A DNA stretch of 64,000 nt, from contig CAVYIO010000031.1 in NCBI GenBank assembly GCA_963768565.1, forward strand, positions 44,402 through 108,401. Reading direction: 5' to 3'. The notes beneath the pieces are model-generated. The model was not told where the DNA came from. It was given only the letters and a program-made list of their open reading frames with translations, and did not search any database. The position numbers were made by a program, and so were the translations under genes. Shown here one piece after another: positions 34,379-43,332 of the stretch (positions are counted from its first letter, which is position 1; each line of letters begins with the position of its first letter). Source of the DNA: JABDKH01 sp963768565. GTDB taxonomy: Bacteria > Bacteroidota > Rhodothermia > Rhodothermales > JABDKH01.

Positions 34379-34558
34379 GGTGCGGGCTGGTGGTCTGTCG
34401 GAATCTACACTTTAAGTTTAGACGATGGCGGATCGATTTACGGTGTGTTTTGGTCCATTTGGTTTGCAGGCGTCGACCGACGTACCTATCATTTCCGGCG
34501 CGGAAGGTAGGCTTCCGAACGTCACCGGATCGAAGGCCGCTTAATCAGGAGTCCTGCC

Positions 34559-35110
34559 ATGCGAATTATCCCCCGGCGCATCTTCTTCACCCGCGGCAAA
34601 GGTGTGCACCGAGAGAAGTTGGCGTCTTTCGAGGCCGCTCTTCGCGATGCCGGGATCGCGAATCTCAACCTCGTCTATGTTTCGTCGATTTTTCCTCCTC
34701 GCTGTAAGAAAGTGACGGCTGCCGAAGGGCTCAAATCGCTGAGTGCGGGCGAAATTACTCACTGCGTGATGGCCCGGCAGGAGACTCAGGAACCCGGTCG
34801 TCGCATCGCCGCTGCGATCGGCGTTGCGATTCCACGAAAGCCCGAGCTCTACGGGTATCTGTCGGAGCACCACGGGTATGGTGAGACACAGAAGGAGGCC
34901 TCCGACTATGTCGAGGACCTGGCTGCGGCAATGCTCGCAACTACACTGGGTGTTCCGTTTGATCTCGACACCGACTACAACGCGCGCAAGGAGCAGTACC
35001 GCATGGGTGGTCACATCGTCAACACGCAGTCCTTTACGCAGACCGCCGCCGGAGCGCCAGGCGGAGTGTGGACGACCGTCATTTCGTGCGCCGTCCTCCT
35101 ACCGGATTAG
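34559..35110 (+). CDS. pdaD: Pyruvoyl-dependent arginine decarboxylase
   Basis: 183 residues from ATG 34559 behind AGGAG (about 34546-34550). The self-cleavage site of the family is NLVYVSSIFPP; cleavage between Ser42 and Ser43 makes the pyruvoyl group from Ser43. Other conserved pieces are GEITHCVMARQET and YGYLSEHHGYGET. The enzyme decarboxylates arginine to agmatine in the cytosol. It heads an operon with a deoxyhypusine-synthase-like gene 12 bases on and agmatinase, so agmatine is the first step of polyamine synthesis. Confidence 0.93.
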   Translation: MRIIPRRIFFTRGKGVHREKLASFEAALRDAGIANLNLVYVSSIFPPRCKKVTAAEGLKSLSAGEITHCVMARQETQEPGRRIAAAIGVAIPRKPELYGYLSEHHGYGETQKEASDYVEDLAAAMLATTLGVPFDLDTDYNARKEQYRMGGHIVNTQSFTQTAAGAPGGVWTTVISCAVLLPD

Positions 35111-35122
35111 TCGTCGTCAGAT

Positions 35123-36175
35123 ATGGGTCACGTCAAGAAGTTCATCGAACACCACTATCGCCACTTCAACGCGGCCACTCTCGTGGAGGCCGCACGCGCA
35201 TACGACGACATTCTGCAGGACGGCGGAAAGATGATGGTGACGCTGGCCGGCGCCATGTCCACGGCCGAAATCGGGCTGTCGCTGGCCGAGATGATTCGCC
35301 GCGACAAGGTTCACGCGATCACGTGCACGGGCGCCAACCTCGAGGAGGACGTGTTTAACCTGGTCGCTCACGATCACTACGTCCGAATACCCGATTGGAG
35401 GAATCTTCGGCCTGAGGATGAAAAGAAGCTTGAGCTGGCCGGGTTGAATCGGGTCACTGACACCTGTATTCCGGAGAATGAGGCTTTTCGGGCGATTGAA
35501 GAGCATATCCTGGCGCTGTGGAAGGAAGCGGACGACGACGGCGGGCGCCTCTTCCCGCACGAATTCGTGTTCAAACTGGTTACGGAGCGACTGCGTGCGG
35601 CGGATTTTCAGATTGACCCGAACGACTCCTGGATTCTGGCCGCAGCCGAGAAGAACCTGCCGATGTTCGTGCCCGGCTGGGAGGACTCAACCCTGGGCAA
35701 CATCTTCGTCTCACATGTAATCAACGGGGATCTCTCGAGATACGACATCATGAGATCCGGACCGGAGTACATGGGTGCTCTCGCCGAGTTCTACATCAGG
35801 ACGACCATGGGTAAGTCGATCAGCGAACTGCAGCCTGTCGCTACGGGTGATGAATCGGACGTGCACAGCCGTGCGATACCGGCCGGTCAAGCTGCCGGAC
35901 GGATTGGATTCTTCCAGATCGGTGGCGGCATCGCCGGGGATTTTCCGATCTGCGTGGTCCCCATGATTCATCAGGACCTGTCCCTGCCCTGTCCGTACTG
36001 GTCGTATTTCTGTCAGATATCCGACTCGACCACATCCTACGGTTCGTACTCGGGCGCCATTCCGTCGGAGAAGATCACGTGGGGTAAACTGGATACCTCG
36101 ACGCCGTCGTTCATCATTGAGTCGGATGCTTCGATTGTGGCCCCGTTGATCTTCGCTCATGTTCTCGACTGGTAG
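35123..36175 (+). CDS. Deoxyhypusine synthase-like protein (probable homospermidine/spermidine-type synthase)
   Basis: 350 residues from ATG 35123. Family features are GGKMMVTLAGAMSTAEIG (NAD-binding), CTGANLEEDVFN, FQIGGGIAGDFPICVVPM and the active-site lysine in ITWGKLD (Lys322), equivalent to the lysine that forms the imine in eukaryotic deoxyhypusine synthase. Bacteria lack the eIF5A substrate; bacterial homologues studied so far make sym-homospermidine from putrescine. Its place between arginine decarboxylase and agmatinase supports that role. The 26-base gap to speB and the 12-base gap from pdaD show one operon. Confidence 0.9.
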   Translation: MGHVKKFIEHHYRHFNAATLVEAARAYDDILQDGGKMMVTLAGAMSTAEIGLSLAEMIRRDKVHAITCTGANLEEDVFNLVAHDHYVRIPDWRNLRPEDEKKLELAGLNRVTDTCIPENEAFRAIEEHILALWKEADDDGGRLFPHEFVFKLVTERLRAADFQIDPNDSWILAAAEKNLPMFVPGWEDSTLGNIFVSHVINGDLSRYDIMRSGPEYMGALAEFYIRTTMGKSISELQPVATGDESDVHSRAIPAGQAAGRIGFFQIGGGIAGDFPICVVPMIHQDLSLPCPYWSYFCQISDSTTSYGSYSGAIPSEKITWGKLDTSTPSFIIESDASIVAPLIFAHVLDW

Positions 36176-36201
36176 GCCGAGTCGTCAACCCGTGTGGTCC
36201 A

Positions 36202-37104
36202 ATGTCGGATCTCTTGCCATCGTTTCTCGGACTTGCCGCCGCGGACTCCGGCCGTTCACCGGCCCGGTGTCGGGTCCTGCCGGTTCCCTTTGAAGCCACC
36301 GTCTCATATGAAGGCGGCGCGGCGAATGGTCCAGGCGCGATCCTCGAGGCTTCGGCGCAGGTGGAGCTGTACGACCGGGCGTTTGGTGACGACTCGTATG
36401 CGCAATATGGCGTAGAGACGCTGGCCGCATTTCAGGGGCCTGCGCCCGATGCCGAAGCGTTTGTGGACGGACTGGCGACCTATACAGCCAGACACTTTGA
36501 TCCGGAGCGCCTGATCGTCGGACTCGGCGGCGAGCACACCGTGACCGTCGGACTTGCGCGAGGCACGCGGCGCGCGATGGGTCGACCATTGACACTGGTT
36601 CAAATAGATGCGCATGCGGATCTGCGTGACGAGTACGAGTCAAACCGTTATTCGCATGCCTGCGTGGCCCGCCGGTTGCTCGACGAGGGTGTGGACGAGG
36701 TCGTGCAGTTCGGGATCCGATCGGTGTGTCTTGAGGAGGCGCAGTTTATAGACCGTGATCCACGCGTTCACGTGTACTGGGCCGATCAGATACACGACGA
36801 TCGCGACGGGGATTATCTCCGAACTGTCGCTCGGCGGTTGGCCGATTCTGATGTCTATCTGACAATCGACGTGGACGGGTTGGATCCGGGAATCATTCCG
36901 GCCACCGGAACGCCCGAGCCCAATGGCCTGACCTGGCGCCAGGCGATGGGGATTATCAAGACCGTGACTTCAGCGGCGCGGGTCGTGGGGTTGGACGTCG
37001 TCGAGTTGGCTCCGAGGCTGGGACTTCATGCCGCCGATTTTGCAGCGGCCAAGTTGACCTATCACGCTGTAAATCAGATTGCATCCGGCCGGGACTGGAT
37101 GTGA
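36202..37104 (+). CDS. speB: Agmatinase (ureohydrolase family)
   Basis: 300 residues from ATG 36202. The binuclear manganese ligands of the arginase/agmatinase family are present: GGEHTVT (His), QIDAHADLRDEYE (Asp-His-Asp) and TIDVDGLDPGIIPATGTPEP (Asp, Asp). YSHACVARR carries the substrate-binding histidine. It converts agmatine to putrescine and urea. With the preceding decarboxylase and synthase it completes an arginine-agmatine-putrescine-polyamine route in three consecutive genes. No polyamine transporter follows. Confidence 0.92.
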   Translation: MSDLLPSFLGLAAADSGRSPARCRVLPVPFEATVSYEGGAANGPGAILEASAQVELYDRAFGDDSYAQYGVETLAAFQGPAPDAEAFVDGLATYTARHFDPERLIVGLGGEHTVTVGLARGTRRAMGRPLTLVQIDAHADLRDEYESNRYSHACVARRLLDEGVDEVVQFGIRSVCLEEAQFIDRDPRVHVYWADQIHDDRDGDYLRTVARRLADSDVYLTIDVDGLDPGIIPATGTPEPNGLTWRQAMGIIKTVTSAARVVGLDVVELAPRLGLHAADFAAAKLTYHAVNQIASGRDWM

Positions 37105-37323
37105 CAATTGGTCGGTGTTCGGTAGACCACGTATTCTGTGCTGCGATCGCAAGACGGGTCCACAGGCTTGACGCGCACCAGCGCACTCGCGGTGGAGTGT
37201 AGCACGACTTACGCTGAACGAGGAGCGTCGGTCACTGGTGACAGGGTACACGGGCCGGCGTGCAGTTGTTACCTTTGCAGTCAACTCACACCACTCATAT
37301 CGGCCCCCGAATACGTTTCCGCC

Positions 37324-37693
37324 ATGGTTTTTCTCCGACTCGTACCTGTAGTTCTAAGCCTGATCATACTCGCAGCACACTTCTTGCGCGCCGAGAATAT
37401 GCTCGTCGTCGTGATACTGATCGCGTCGTTGGGACTTCTCCTCGTCAAGCGCCCGTGGAGTCGTTCGCGTGATACAGACCATTCTCGTTCTCGGTGCGAT
37501 TGAATGGCTGCTGACGCTGTCCGAATTGATGTCCCGCAGGATGCAAATGGGACAACCGTACATGCGGATGGTCGCTATCCTTGGCTCGGTGGCTTTCCTC
37601 ACCGCTGTGTCGGGCCTTGTGTTCCGAAGCGAGTCATTGCGCAATCGGTATAGAGTGAACAGACCAGACGCGAGTACCGAAGCGCAGGCCTAG
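37324..37693 (+). CDS. Small integral membrane protein (frameshifted)
   Basis: Two overlapping frames (37324-37503 and 37469-37693) join into one protein of about 122 residues with four membrane helices. The first gives MVFLRLVPVVLSLIILAAHFL and LLLVKRPW; the second continues with VIQTILVLGAIEWLLTL, YMRMVAILGSVAFLTAVSGLVF and a basic tail. This is the usual order for a family of uncharacterised membrane proteins, in which the two parts form one chain. The break needs one base near 37458-37468. Function is unknown. Confidence 0.6.
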
Positions 37694-37716
37694 TTCATCA
37701 GGACAGTGACATCGAC

Positions 37717-37935
37717 ATGAAGATCATCGCTGCGTACTACCTGCTGCTATCGTGTGTCTTTTTGCTGGGCTATGCGGTCTACGTGCTGGTCTCTCAGTGG
37801 GCCGACGTCGAGTCGGGCGATCTCGCACTGCTTGCGGTCTTCTGGATCCTGCCATGCATTGCGGGGATCTACGTGGTAGTTGCCAACCGACTGGTCGCGC
37901 GCCGTCGGACAGGTTCGATGGACACAGACGCATGA
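37717..37935 (+). CDS. Small two-helix membrane protein
   Basis: 72 residues from ATG 37717. Two hydrophobic segments (YYLLLSCVFLLGYAVYVLV and LALLAVFWILPCIAGIYVVVA) are joined by a short acidic loop, with a basic tail (RLVARRRTGS). It lies 23 bases after the preceding membrane gene and 1 base before the DUF2784 gene, so all three are probably one operon. I do not recognise a family. Confidence 0.55.
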   Translation: MKIIAAYYLLLSCVFLLGYAVYVLVSQWADVESGDLALLAVFWILPCIAGIYVVVANRLVARRRTGSMDTDA

Positions 37936-37936
37936 G

Positions 37937-38323
37937 ATGCTGACGCTCCTGGATGTATCCTTCTTTCTGTTTCACACCGGGTTGATGGTATTCAATCTCA
38001 CGGGGTGGATCTGGATCAAGACGCGTCGGCTGCACCTGGCGGTCATCTCATTGACCGTTCTCTCATGGTTCGGACTCGGCATGTTCTACGGAATCGGGTA
38101 CTGTCCCTGTACGGACTGGCACTGGCAGGTGAAGAGAGCTCTGGGTGAGGGCGCACTGCCGGCTTCCTACGTGAAGTATTATCTGGATCGATTCATCGGG
38201 CTCGATCTGGATCCGATGGCCATCGATGTGAGCGTGGCGGTGCTTGGCGTCGGGGCACTGCTCGTGTCCCTCGCTCTGAATGTGATAGATTGGAAAGGGA
38301 AGAATCCAAGAGCAAAGAAATGA
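37937..38323 (+). CDS. DUF2784 domain-containing membrane protein
   Basis: 128 residues from ATG 37937. Three to four membrane helices carry the DUF2784 pattern: LFHTGLMVFNLTGWIWIKTRRLHLAVI, FGLGMFYGIGYCPCTDWHWQVKRALGE and YVKYYLDRFIGLDL. The conserved YCPCTDWHW motif might bind a metal, but no activity is known for the family. The start follows the previous stop by one base, implying translational coupling. Confidence 0.8.
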   Translation: MLTLLDVSFFLFHTGLMVFNLTGWIWIKTRRLHLAVISLTVLSWFGLGMFYGIGYCPCTDWHWQVKRALGEGALPASYVKYYLDRFIGLDLDPMAIDVSVAVLGVGALLVSLALNVIDWKGKNPRAKK

Positions 38324-38330
38324 TCGGAAG

Positions 38331-38912
38331 ATGAAGCGACTCGCTGTTTTTTGTGGTTCTCGCAGTGGTACAGACGGAGTGTTTTCGTCCGCGGCCCGTG
38401 AACTCGGTGACGAAATGGTTCGTCGCGGGATCGACCTGGTGTATGGCGGCGGAAACGTCGGCCTGATGGGTGCTCTCGCCGATGCGGTTCTGGAGGCCGG
38501 GGGATCGGTCACGGGCGTCATTCCGGAGGCGCTTGCCGCGAAAGAGTTGGCCCACAGCCGGATACAGGATTTGCGCATCGTGGCTTCCATGCACGACCGA
38601 AAGGCCCTCATTGCCGAGATCTCAGACGGATTCATGGCGCTGCCTGGCGGCATCGGGACCCTCGAGGAGTTCTTTGAGGTGTTGACATGGGGCCAGCTCG
38701 GGTTTCATCCCAAGCCGGTGGCGCTTTTGAACGTGGCCGGGTACTACGACGGTCTTCTATCCTTCATCGATCATGCGGTGGCGCACGGTTTCGTTCGGCA
38801 CGTGCATGGAAAGATGGTGATCTCGGGACCGTCGGCGGCGGGACTCCTGGACAGGATGGCCGACTACCGTTCACCAGGCATTCCCAAATGGTTAGATCGA
38901 GAGGAGTTATGA
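38331..38912 (+). CDS. LOG family nucleoside 5'-monophosphate phosphoribohydrolase-like protein
   Basis: 193 residues from ATG 38331. The LOG/TIGR00730 signature is complete: VYGGGNVGLMGALADAV, and LPGGIGTLEEFFEVLTW (the PGGxGT-xE active-site motif). VFCGSRSG begins the Rossmann fold. These enzymes split the N-glycosidic bond of nucleoside monophosphates, producing cytokinin-like free bases or taking part in purine salvage. The stop overlaps the next gene's ATG (ATGA, 38909-38912). Confidence 0.9.
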   Translation: MKRLAVFCGSRSGTDGVFSSAARELGDEMVRRGIDLVYGGGNVGLMGALADAVLEAGGSVTGVIPEALAAKELAHSRIQDLRIVASMHDRKALIAEISDGFMALPGGIGTLEEFFEVLTWGQLGFHPKPVALLNVAGYYDGLLSFIDHAVAHGFVRHVHGKMVISGPSAAGLLDRMADYRSPGIPKWLDREEL

Positions 38913-39419
38913 ACGAATCGCAGACGTGGAACAGCATTGGCGGGCTTTGCCGGCGCTACACTATTGATCGGGCTTTTGGGGTCTGGTTGTCAGATGAATC
39001 GCGCGCCCGAACGCGGACCTTCCACGAGTCAGGAGTCCGATTACGTGACGGCCATTTACGACGTACTATCGGTCGACGGAGAGCTCGGTATTCAGCGAAA
39101 TGGTGCAACGGAAACGGAGTCGATCGTCTCATCTATCCGGACATACCTGGCTGGAATCGATGGGACTGACTTCAGTGCGTGTCCTGACGATTTCACGGAA
39201 GCGTTCCGCTGGCATCGTGACGCATGGGAGAAATCGATCGTCTTCTTTGAACGGTTTCCGAATCTGCGAGGTGAGATGCACGAGCTCTTCGAGACGATCC
39301 GATCGGAAGGCGGAGAGACGCAGATAGAACTGGAACGGATCGAAGCGTTGATATGGGACTCGTGGGCGGAGGTGGAGGCGGTTGCTGCGGACTATGGCGC
39401 GATCGAGCCGTCGCGGTAG
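38909..39419 (+). CDS. Small lipoprotein of unknown function (probable frameshift in leader)
   Basis: A ribosome binding site GAGGAG (38901-38906) and an ATGA overlap mark ATG 38909 as the start (MNESQTWNS). After about eight codons the sense moves to the next frame: ALAGFAGATLLIGLLGSGC is an ideal lipoprotein signal with lipobox LGSGC. That frame runs to TAG 39417-39419. The mature part (about 140 residues) is helical and acidic with FRWHRDAWEKSIVFFERFP. Read without the shift, translation would need the TTG at 38937. I know no family. Confidence 0.5.
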
Positions 39420-39430
39420 GGCTCCTGACC

Positions 39431-39470
39431 AAAACGGCCCGGTCCGCGAACGAACCGAGCCGTCTTGTTT
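39431..39470. terminator. Probable bidirectional terminator
   Basis: ACGGCCCGGT (39434-39443) pairs with ACCGAGCCGT (39454-39463) with one mismatched position and a 10-base loop. AAAA lies before the stem and TTGTTT after it. The position, between the end of a plus-strand gene (39419) and of a minus-strand gene (39514), fits a shared rho-independent terminator. Confidence 0.65.
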
Positions 39471-39513
39471 AAGCTCGAAGTCTGATCAAGTCTTGGACTG
39501 GCAGGTACTGCGC

Positions 39514-40293
39514 CTAGTCCTCGAATTCGATCTCCTTGAATCCGTTTTCGATCTCCACTTCGAATTCGATCAGTTCACCCGTCGAACCGTAATCAAAGGC
39601 GGACAGGTCGACGACACTCCCGTCGGCAGCTTTCAGCCATTCGGACGGATCAACAACGATGGTAATCTGATCTTCGTTCGCGGTATCGATCGTGATGGGA
39701 GGATCGAAGGCCATCTCGATTTCTATTTCCGCGTCGGCGTACACCGTGAACGGACGAACCTCGCCACCTGGACCCGGAGTTTCGAATTCACCGACGAATG
39801 CCATACTCGCTTTGGCGGGCCAGGCCGGGAAGTCGGCGCGGATCTGGGCGAGGAGAGCAGCCGTCTGTGCAGCCGAATCCTCATCGTCCTCGAGATTCTC
39901 GATCTCGAAGTCCAGTTCCTTGTACGTGTCGGGTGTGATGTTGGCGCTCGCGACACTGACAGTAGTTTCGTCGAGCGGAAGATCGAGGAAGAACGGGGGA
40001 GCCTCAAACTCCTCACAGTTGTCATCGTCCTGGGTGTCCGCAACAAGGTCGCAGTCTTCTTCGTCGTTCAATCGGTCGAGTTCGAATTCTGCGACGATCA
40101 GATGAACGCCGGTCAGGCGAAGAGTCCCGTTGGATCCGGTAATCTCCAGGGTGCCTGCCGCAGTCTTGGCGAGTGATTGTGACTCCTGTGTGACTCGAAA
40201 CTGCACCTGGAGTGCTCCGGAATCGCTGGCTGAATCGCAGCCGACGAAGAGGGTTGATGCGGCGACGAGGGCCACGAGGATGTTATTTCGCAT
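39514..40293 (-). CDS. Lipoprotein with DUF4382-like beta domain
   Basis: 259 residues. The signal is MRNNILVALVAASTLFVGC with lipobox LFVGC. The mature protein is strongly acidic and beta-rich: ALQVQFRVTQESQSL, LRLTGVHLIVAEFELDRL, TYKELDFEIENLEDDED, EIEIEMAFDPPITID. Strand-loop periodicity and the start after the Cys resemble DUF4382-type exported lipoproteins of Bacteroidota, but identity is not certain. The many Asp/Glu could bind calcium. No partner gene is adjacent. Confidence 0.6.
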   Translation of the reverse strand: MRNNILVALVAASTLFVGCDSASDSGALQVQFRVTQESQSLAKTAAGTLEITGSNGTLRLTGVHLIVAEFELDRLNDEEDCDLVADTQDDDNCEEFEAPPFFLDLPLDETTVSVASANITPDTYKELDFEIENLEDDEDSAAQTAALLAQIRADFPAWPAKASMAFVGEFETPGPGGEVRPFTVYADAEIEIEMAFDPPITIDTANEDQITIVVDPSEWLKAADGSVVDLSAFDYGSTGELIEFEVEIENGFKEIEFED

Positions 40294-40531
40294 TGTATCC
40301 GGGAAAGGTGGTTAGATAACTCAGTGTATCGGTGAGTCCGGACTCCTGTTCAAGTTTCCTGCCAAAAGAGGTACGAAGGGAGATAAAGGTTCGTAACTCG
40401 TTCTCCGCAATACTGATATGCTGAATTTGGCCGTGTCGACGCCATCGATCATCAACGCACAGAAGTGGTGCACCCTGCGCACAGGCGGTGGCACCTGCGC
40501 AGAATATTCGCGGCCCGCGTTAGAAAAGGCG

Positions 40532-42001
40532 TCAGTCGTCGCCGCCGCCGGCTACCGCCAATCGGGAGAGTTCGATCAGCTTCCAGTATGGCGGCGGGTA
40601 GCCCTGCTCGGATCGAAATCGCATCGCGTCGCGATAGACGGTCGCCGCGATCGTATCGTGCCGGTCGGAGAACGACGTGTTGCGAAGCGCGGCCGCCGGA
40701 GGCATCCCCTCAGGAATCGGACCCGTACCGCCGGTCTGGTTACGAAGCCAGCTGTAGGCCTTCGCGATTCTCGCCGGAGCGAGACGGTACCATGCGAAGT
40801 CAAGGTCGTCGCCGCGCTCGGCGCCCTCGAGCATGACGTCGATGACCGCGTTGTCGATGTGGTCCTTGAAGAGCGTCTCCGGGTCGCGCCACTCCGCGAC
40901 CACAGCCAGTTGGGGATCGTACTCGAGATCCGAGGGCTCCTGCGTTTCGAAGTGTCGAACACCGAAGGCGGAGAGCCATCGTCTCAGGCCGTCGGACGAG
41001 ATGGTCGATAGTCCCATCCAGAGGGTGACGCCAACCTGGCGGTAGGCCGCCGACGCCACCTCCGAGCAGAAGAGTCGAGAGGGATCGTCATAGTCCATCT
41101 CAAAGTCGTATGGTATGTGGCCGCCCAGAGCACCTTCAAGCGCGAGGGTGGCGGCACGGTGAGGCAACATGGGATCCTCGGTGAGCGCGGGAAGATCGGC
41201 GCGAGGACGAAGCACCATGATCCGGAGCTTCTTGTCCTGCAGGTACTGTTCGGCCGTCGCGACGGCGACCCCTACCTCAATGTGTGCCTCAATGATCGAT
41301 GCCTTTCGCGTCTCGTCATCCACATGCACCAGTGCGATGTGGGAGAAATTTCCCGGATAGTCATTCCCCCTCGATATGAGCGCGGATGTCGGATAGCCCC
41401 CTCGAGACACAAGGATGTCGCCGGAGTGAATCTGCAGTCCATTGATTTCGACCGACGGGGTGGCCGACGGTTCGGCACGACCTTCAACGAGAGTGACCAT
41501 CTCATCCGAATGCTGAAGCATCACTTCTTCAACGGCGGCTCGTCCGCCATAGAGGCTACGATACAACCGCTGTCTGGCACCGATCGAATTGACATCCCAG
41601 TCTCGCGACTGGTGCTTGATGCCGTCGCGAATCTCCCGGTAGGTCGCCACAAAACCGGGCAGGTGGTCAGGGCACGCTGCTACGGCGGGGGCAAGGTCAA
41701 AGAACGCCGTCTCGAGCGAGTCAAAAATGGGATGGTCGTACCCGTACGGACTGTGGCGGAGTTCCAGCGTCGCGCTTTGCAGGTTCGAACTTCGAGCGAC
41801 TACGGATTCCGAAATTTCGTCGCAGTCGCTTTCCCGCGCGGCAACGTATTGCGATTCGAGTGCGATCCACAGAGAGTCCTGATTCCAGACGAAGCTCTGG
41901 CCCCTCACCGGGCCATCACCCGGATCGGGGGGGCTGACTGGAATAGACAGGCCAAGAAATGCTGCTGCCAGAGTCCCTGCAATTTTCGATGCTGTTTTCA
42001 T
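40532..42001 (-). CDS. YiiX/YebB-like permuted papain-fold cysteine hydrolase, exported
   Basis: 489 residues from ATG 42001 (an upstream in-frame ATG at 42052 would bury the signal). The leader is MKTASKIAGTLAAAFLGL. Residues 190-340 carry the permuted NlpC/P60 core: IHSGDILVSRGGYPTSALISRG, FSHIALVHVDD (catalytic His) and, after a long loop, SRLFCSEVASAAY (catalytic Cys). The N-terminal 180 residues are helical and the C-terminal 150 residues are of unknown fold. YiiX-type enzymes cleave amide bonds in peptidoglycan or lipids. The protein is about twice the length of YiiX. Confidence 0.72.
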   Translation of the reverse strand: MKTASKIAGTLAAAFLGLSIPVSPPDPGDGPVRGQSFVWNQDSLWIALESQYVAARESDCDEISESVVARSSNLQSATLELRHSPYGYDHPIFDSLETAFFDLAPAVAACPDHLPGFVATYREIRDGIKHQSRDWDVNSIGARQRLYRSLYGGRAAVEEVMLQHSDEMVTLVEGRAEPSATPSVEINGLQIHSGDILVSRGGYPTSALISRGNDYPGNFSHIALVHVDDETRKASIIEAHIEVGVAVATAEQYLQDKKLRIMVLRPRADLPALTEDPMLPHRAATLALEGALGGHIPYDFEMDYDDPSRLFCSEVASAAYRQVGVTLWMGLSTISSDGLRRWLSAFGVRHFETQEPSDLEYDPQLAVVAEWRDPETLFKDHIDNAVIDVMLEGAERGDDLDFAWYRLAPARIAKAYSWLRNQTGGTGPIPEGMPPAAALRNTSFSDRHDTIAATVYRDAMRFRSEQGYPPPYWKLIELSRLAVAGGGDD

Positions 42002-42176
42002 AAAGGCACTGATGTGGCTATGGCAAGGCGTGGCATGTCCGGGAATGCTCATACACTCGAAGTAGCGATGCTGTTCGGCCGGATGATTGCTGGATTTCCG
42101 CTATCACACCCATGAGCACGCCACTGATTCTTGCACTCGCTCCGTCATCCGATCTCCCTGTGGATGGCCATCGAGA

Positions 42177-42962
42177 TTAAAGTCGCACGCGGATCCCGTT
42201 TTCGACGAACAGGTCGTGCTTCTTGAGATTGTCGGGTGGCCCGTTGTCGAATCGTTGGCGAAGGGCTACGCGGAGCGACACCACTTCTGTAATGCCGACC
42301 TCAAACGCCGCATCGTGCAGGAGGCGGACGTCCGAGAACCGGTCAACGCGCGGTTGCGCGTAGACGGTGCTCGACAACACGCTTCGCTTATTGATCTCCC
42401 ACCGGAAACTGACGTAGTTGCTCCACCGAATTACTTCAGAGGCAGCTGGATGAACGGAGACCCTGGACCCATCGAGATTCTCGAACTCGACCATCATTGA
42501 CGAACCATATATAATATCCAGGTGCTTTGCCGATGCGACTCTCAGTCGAGCGCCGGCTCCGACCAGGGCGCGGAGTTGCAGCAGCGTAAAGCGGTCGCGC
42601 TCGAGTTGCCCGAATACTTCACCGGCAATCCGCTCAGCGAACCAGTGCGTGTAGCGAAGGTGCCCGAAAGACGAACTGGCATATCGGGTTCCGTTGTTTT
42701 CACCGTATCGAATGCGCGCGACGGCGAGTATGGTGTGTTGCCCCGACTGATGGTGAAGTCGTCCTCCCGCGGCGATGTCGTACAGATCGGAATTCCCCGA
42801 CCGGACGGACACCGATGCGTCCAACGCAACGGTCGTGCCCTCGTCCGCGGATCGATGCTGCTCGATGTTCACCTGTGCGAAACACGGGACGGCGAACATG
42901 AGCGCAGATGCCACGCCGATGAGAACACGACGAACGTGTCGATAGCGTGAGACGCAATGCAT
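42177..42962 (-). CDS. DUF481-like outer-membrane protein
   Basis: 261 residues from ATG 42962, chosen because the signal peptide (VRRVLIGVASALMFAVPCFAQ) starts there; the frame is open to 43133. The body is a series of amphipathic strands (ALDASVSVRSGNSDLYDIAAGG, TILAVARIRYGENNG, HLRYTHWFAERIAGEVFGQLERDRF) that ends with ENGIRVRL. This is the DUF481 (YdiY-like) pattern of small outer-membrane barrels. The function of the family is unclear. It lies upstream of the YiiX gene on the same strand. Confidence 0.7.
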   Translation of the reverse strand: MHCVSRYRHVRRVLIGVASALMFAVPCFAQVNIEQHRSADEGTTVALDASVSVRSGNSDLYDIAAGGRLHHQSGQHTILAVARIRYGENNGTRYASSSFGHLRYTHWFAERIAGEVFGQLERDRFTLLQLRALVGAGARLRVASAKHLDIIYGSSMMVEFENLDGSRVSVHPAASEVIRWSNYVSFRWEINKRSVLSSTVYAQPRVDRFSDVRLLHDAAFEVGITEVVSLRVALRQRFDNGPPDNLKKHDLFVENGIRVRL

Positions 42963-43332
42963 GCGTTGCACGACCGCGTAAGTGAGCGACGGGAATACTG
43001 AGGAGACCATTCTGGATACGACTTCGTTCTGAACGACGGGACGATTGAGCGCCATCATACACGTACGACGGCCAGACGGTTCGCATCGCGGGCCTCTCTT
43101 CATCAATTGGACGCCGCGACCGCCACCCTGCACTGCTGCGACCTTCGATATTCACGAGGGCCGATGCCGCAGTACGGCCACCTCACTAATCTTGCGGAGA
43201 TTTTGAACAGCTAGTGATTCGGATCGCATAAAGACCGACTTTTTTGTTCATCCGGTAGCGACTCCATCCTCTGATCCCGATAATGCCTGCACGTTGCAAT
43301 GCGTAACCGTGTGACCCCATCTGCGGACCGAC

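Noticed and set aside
39382..40176. Plus-strand open frame (264 codons)
   Set aside because: Antisense to the acidic lipoprotein at 39514-40293; the minus strand has the lipobox and beta pattern.
41117..42115. Plus-strand open frame (332 codons)
   Set aside because: Antisense to the YiiX-type gene, whose catalytic motifs and signal peptide are clear on the minus strand.
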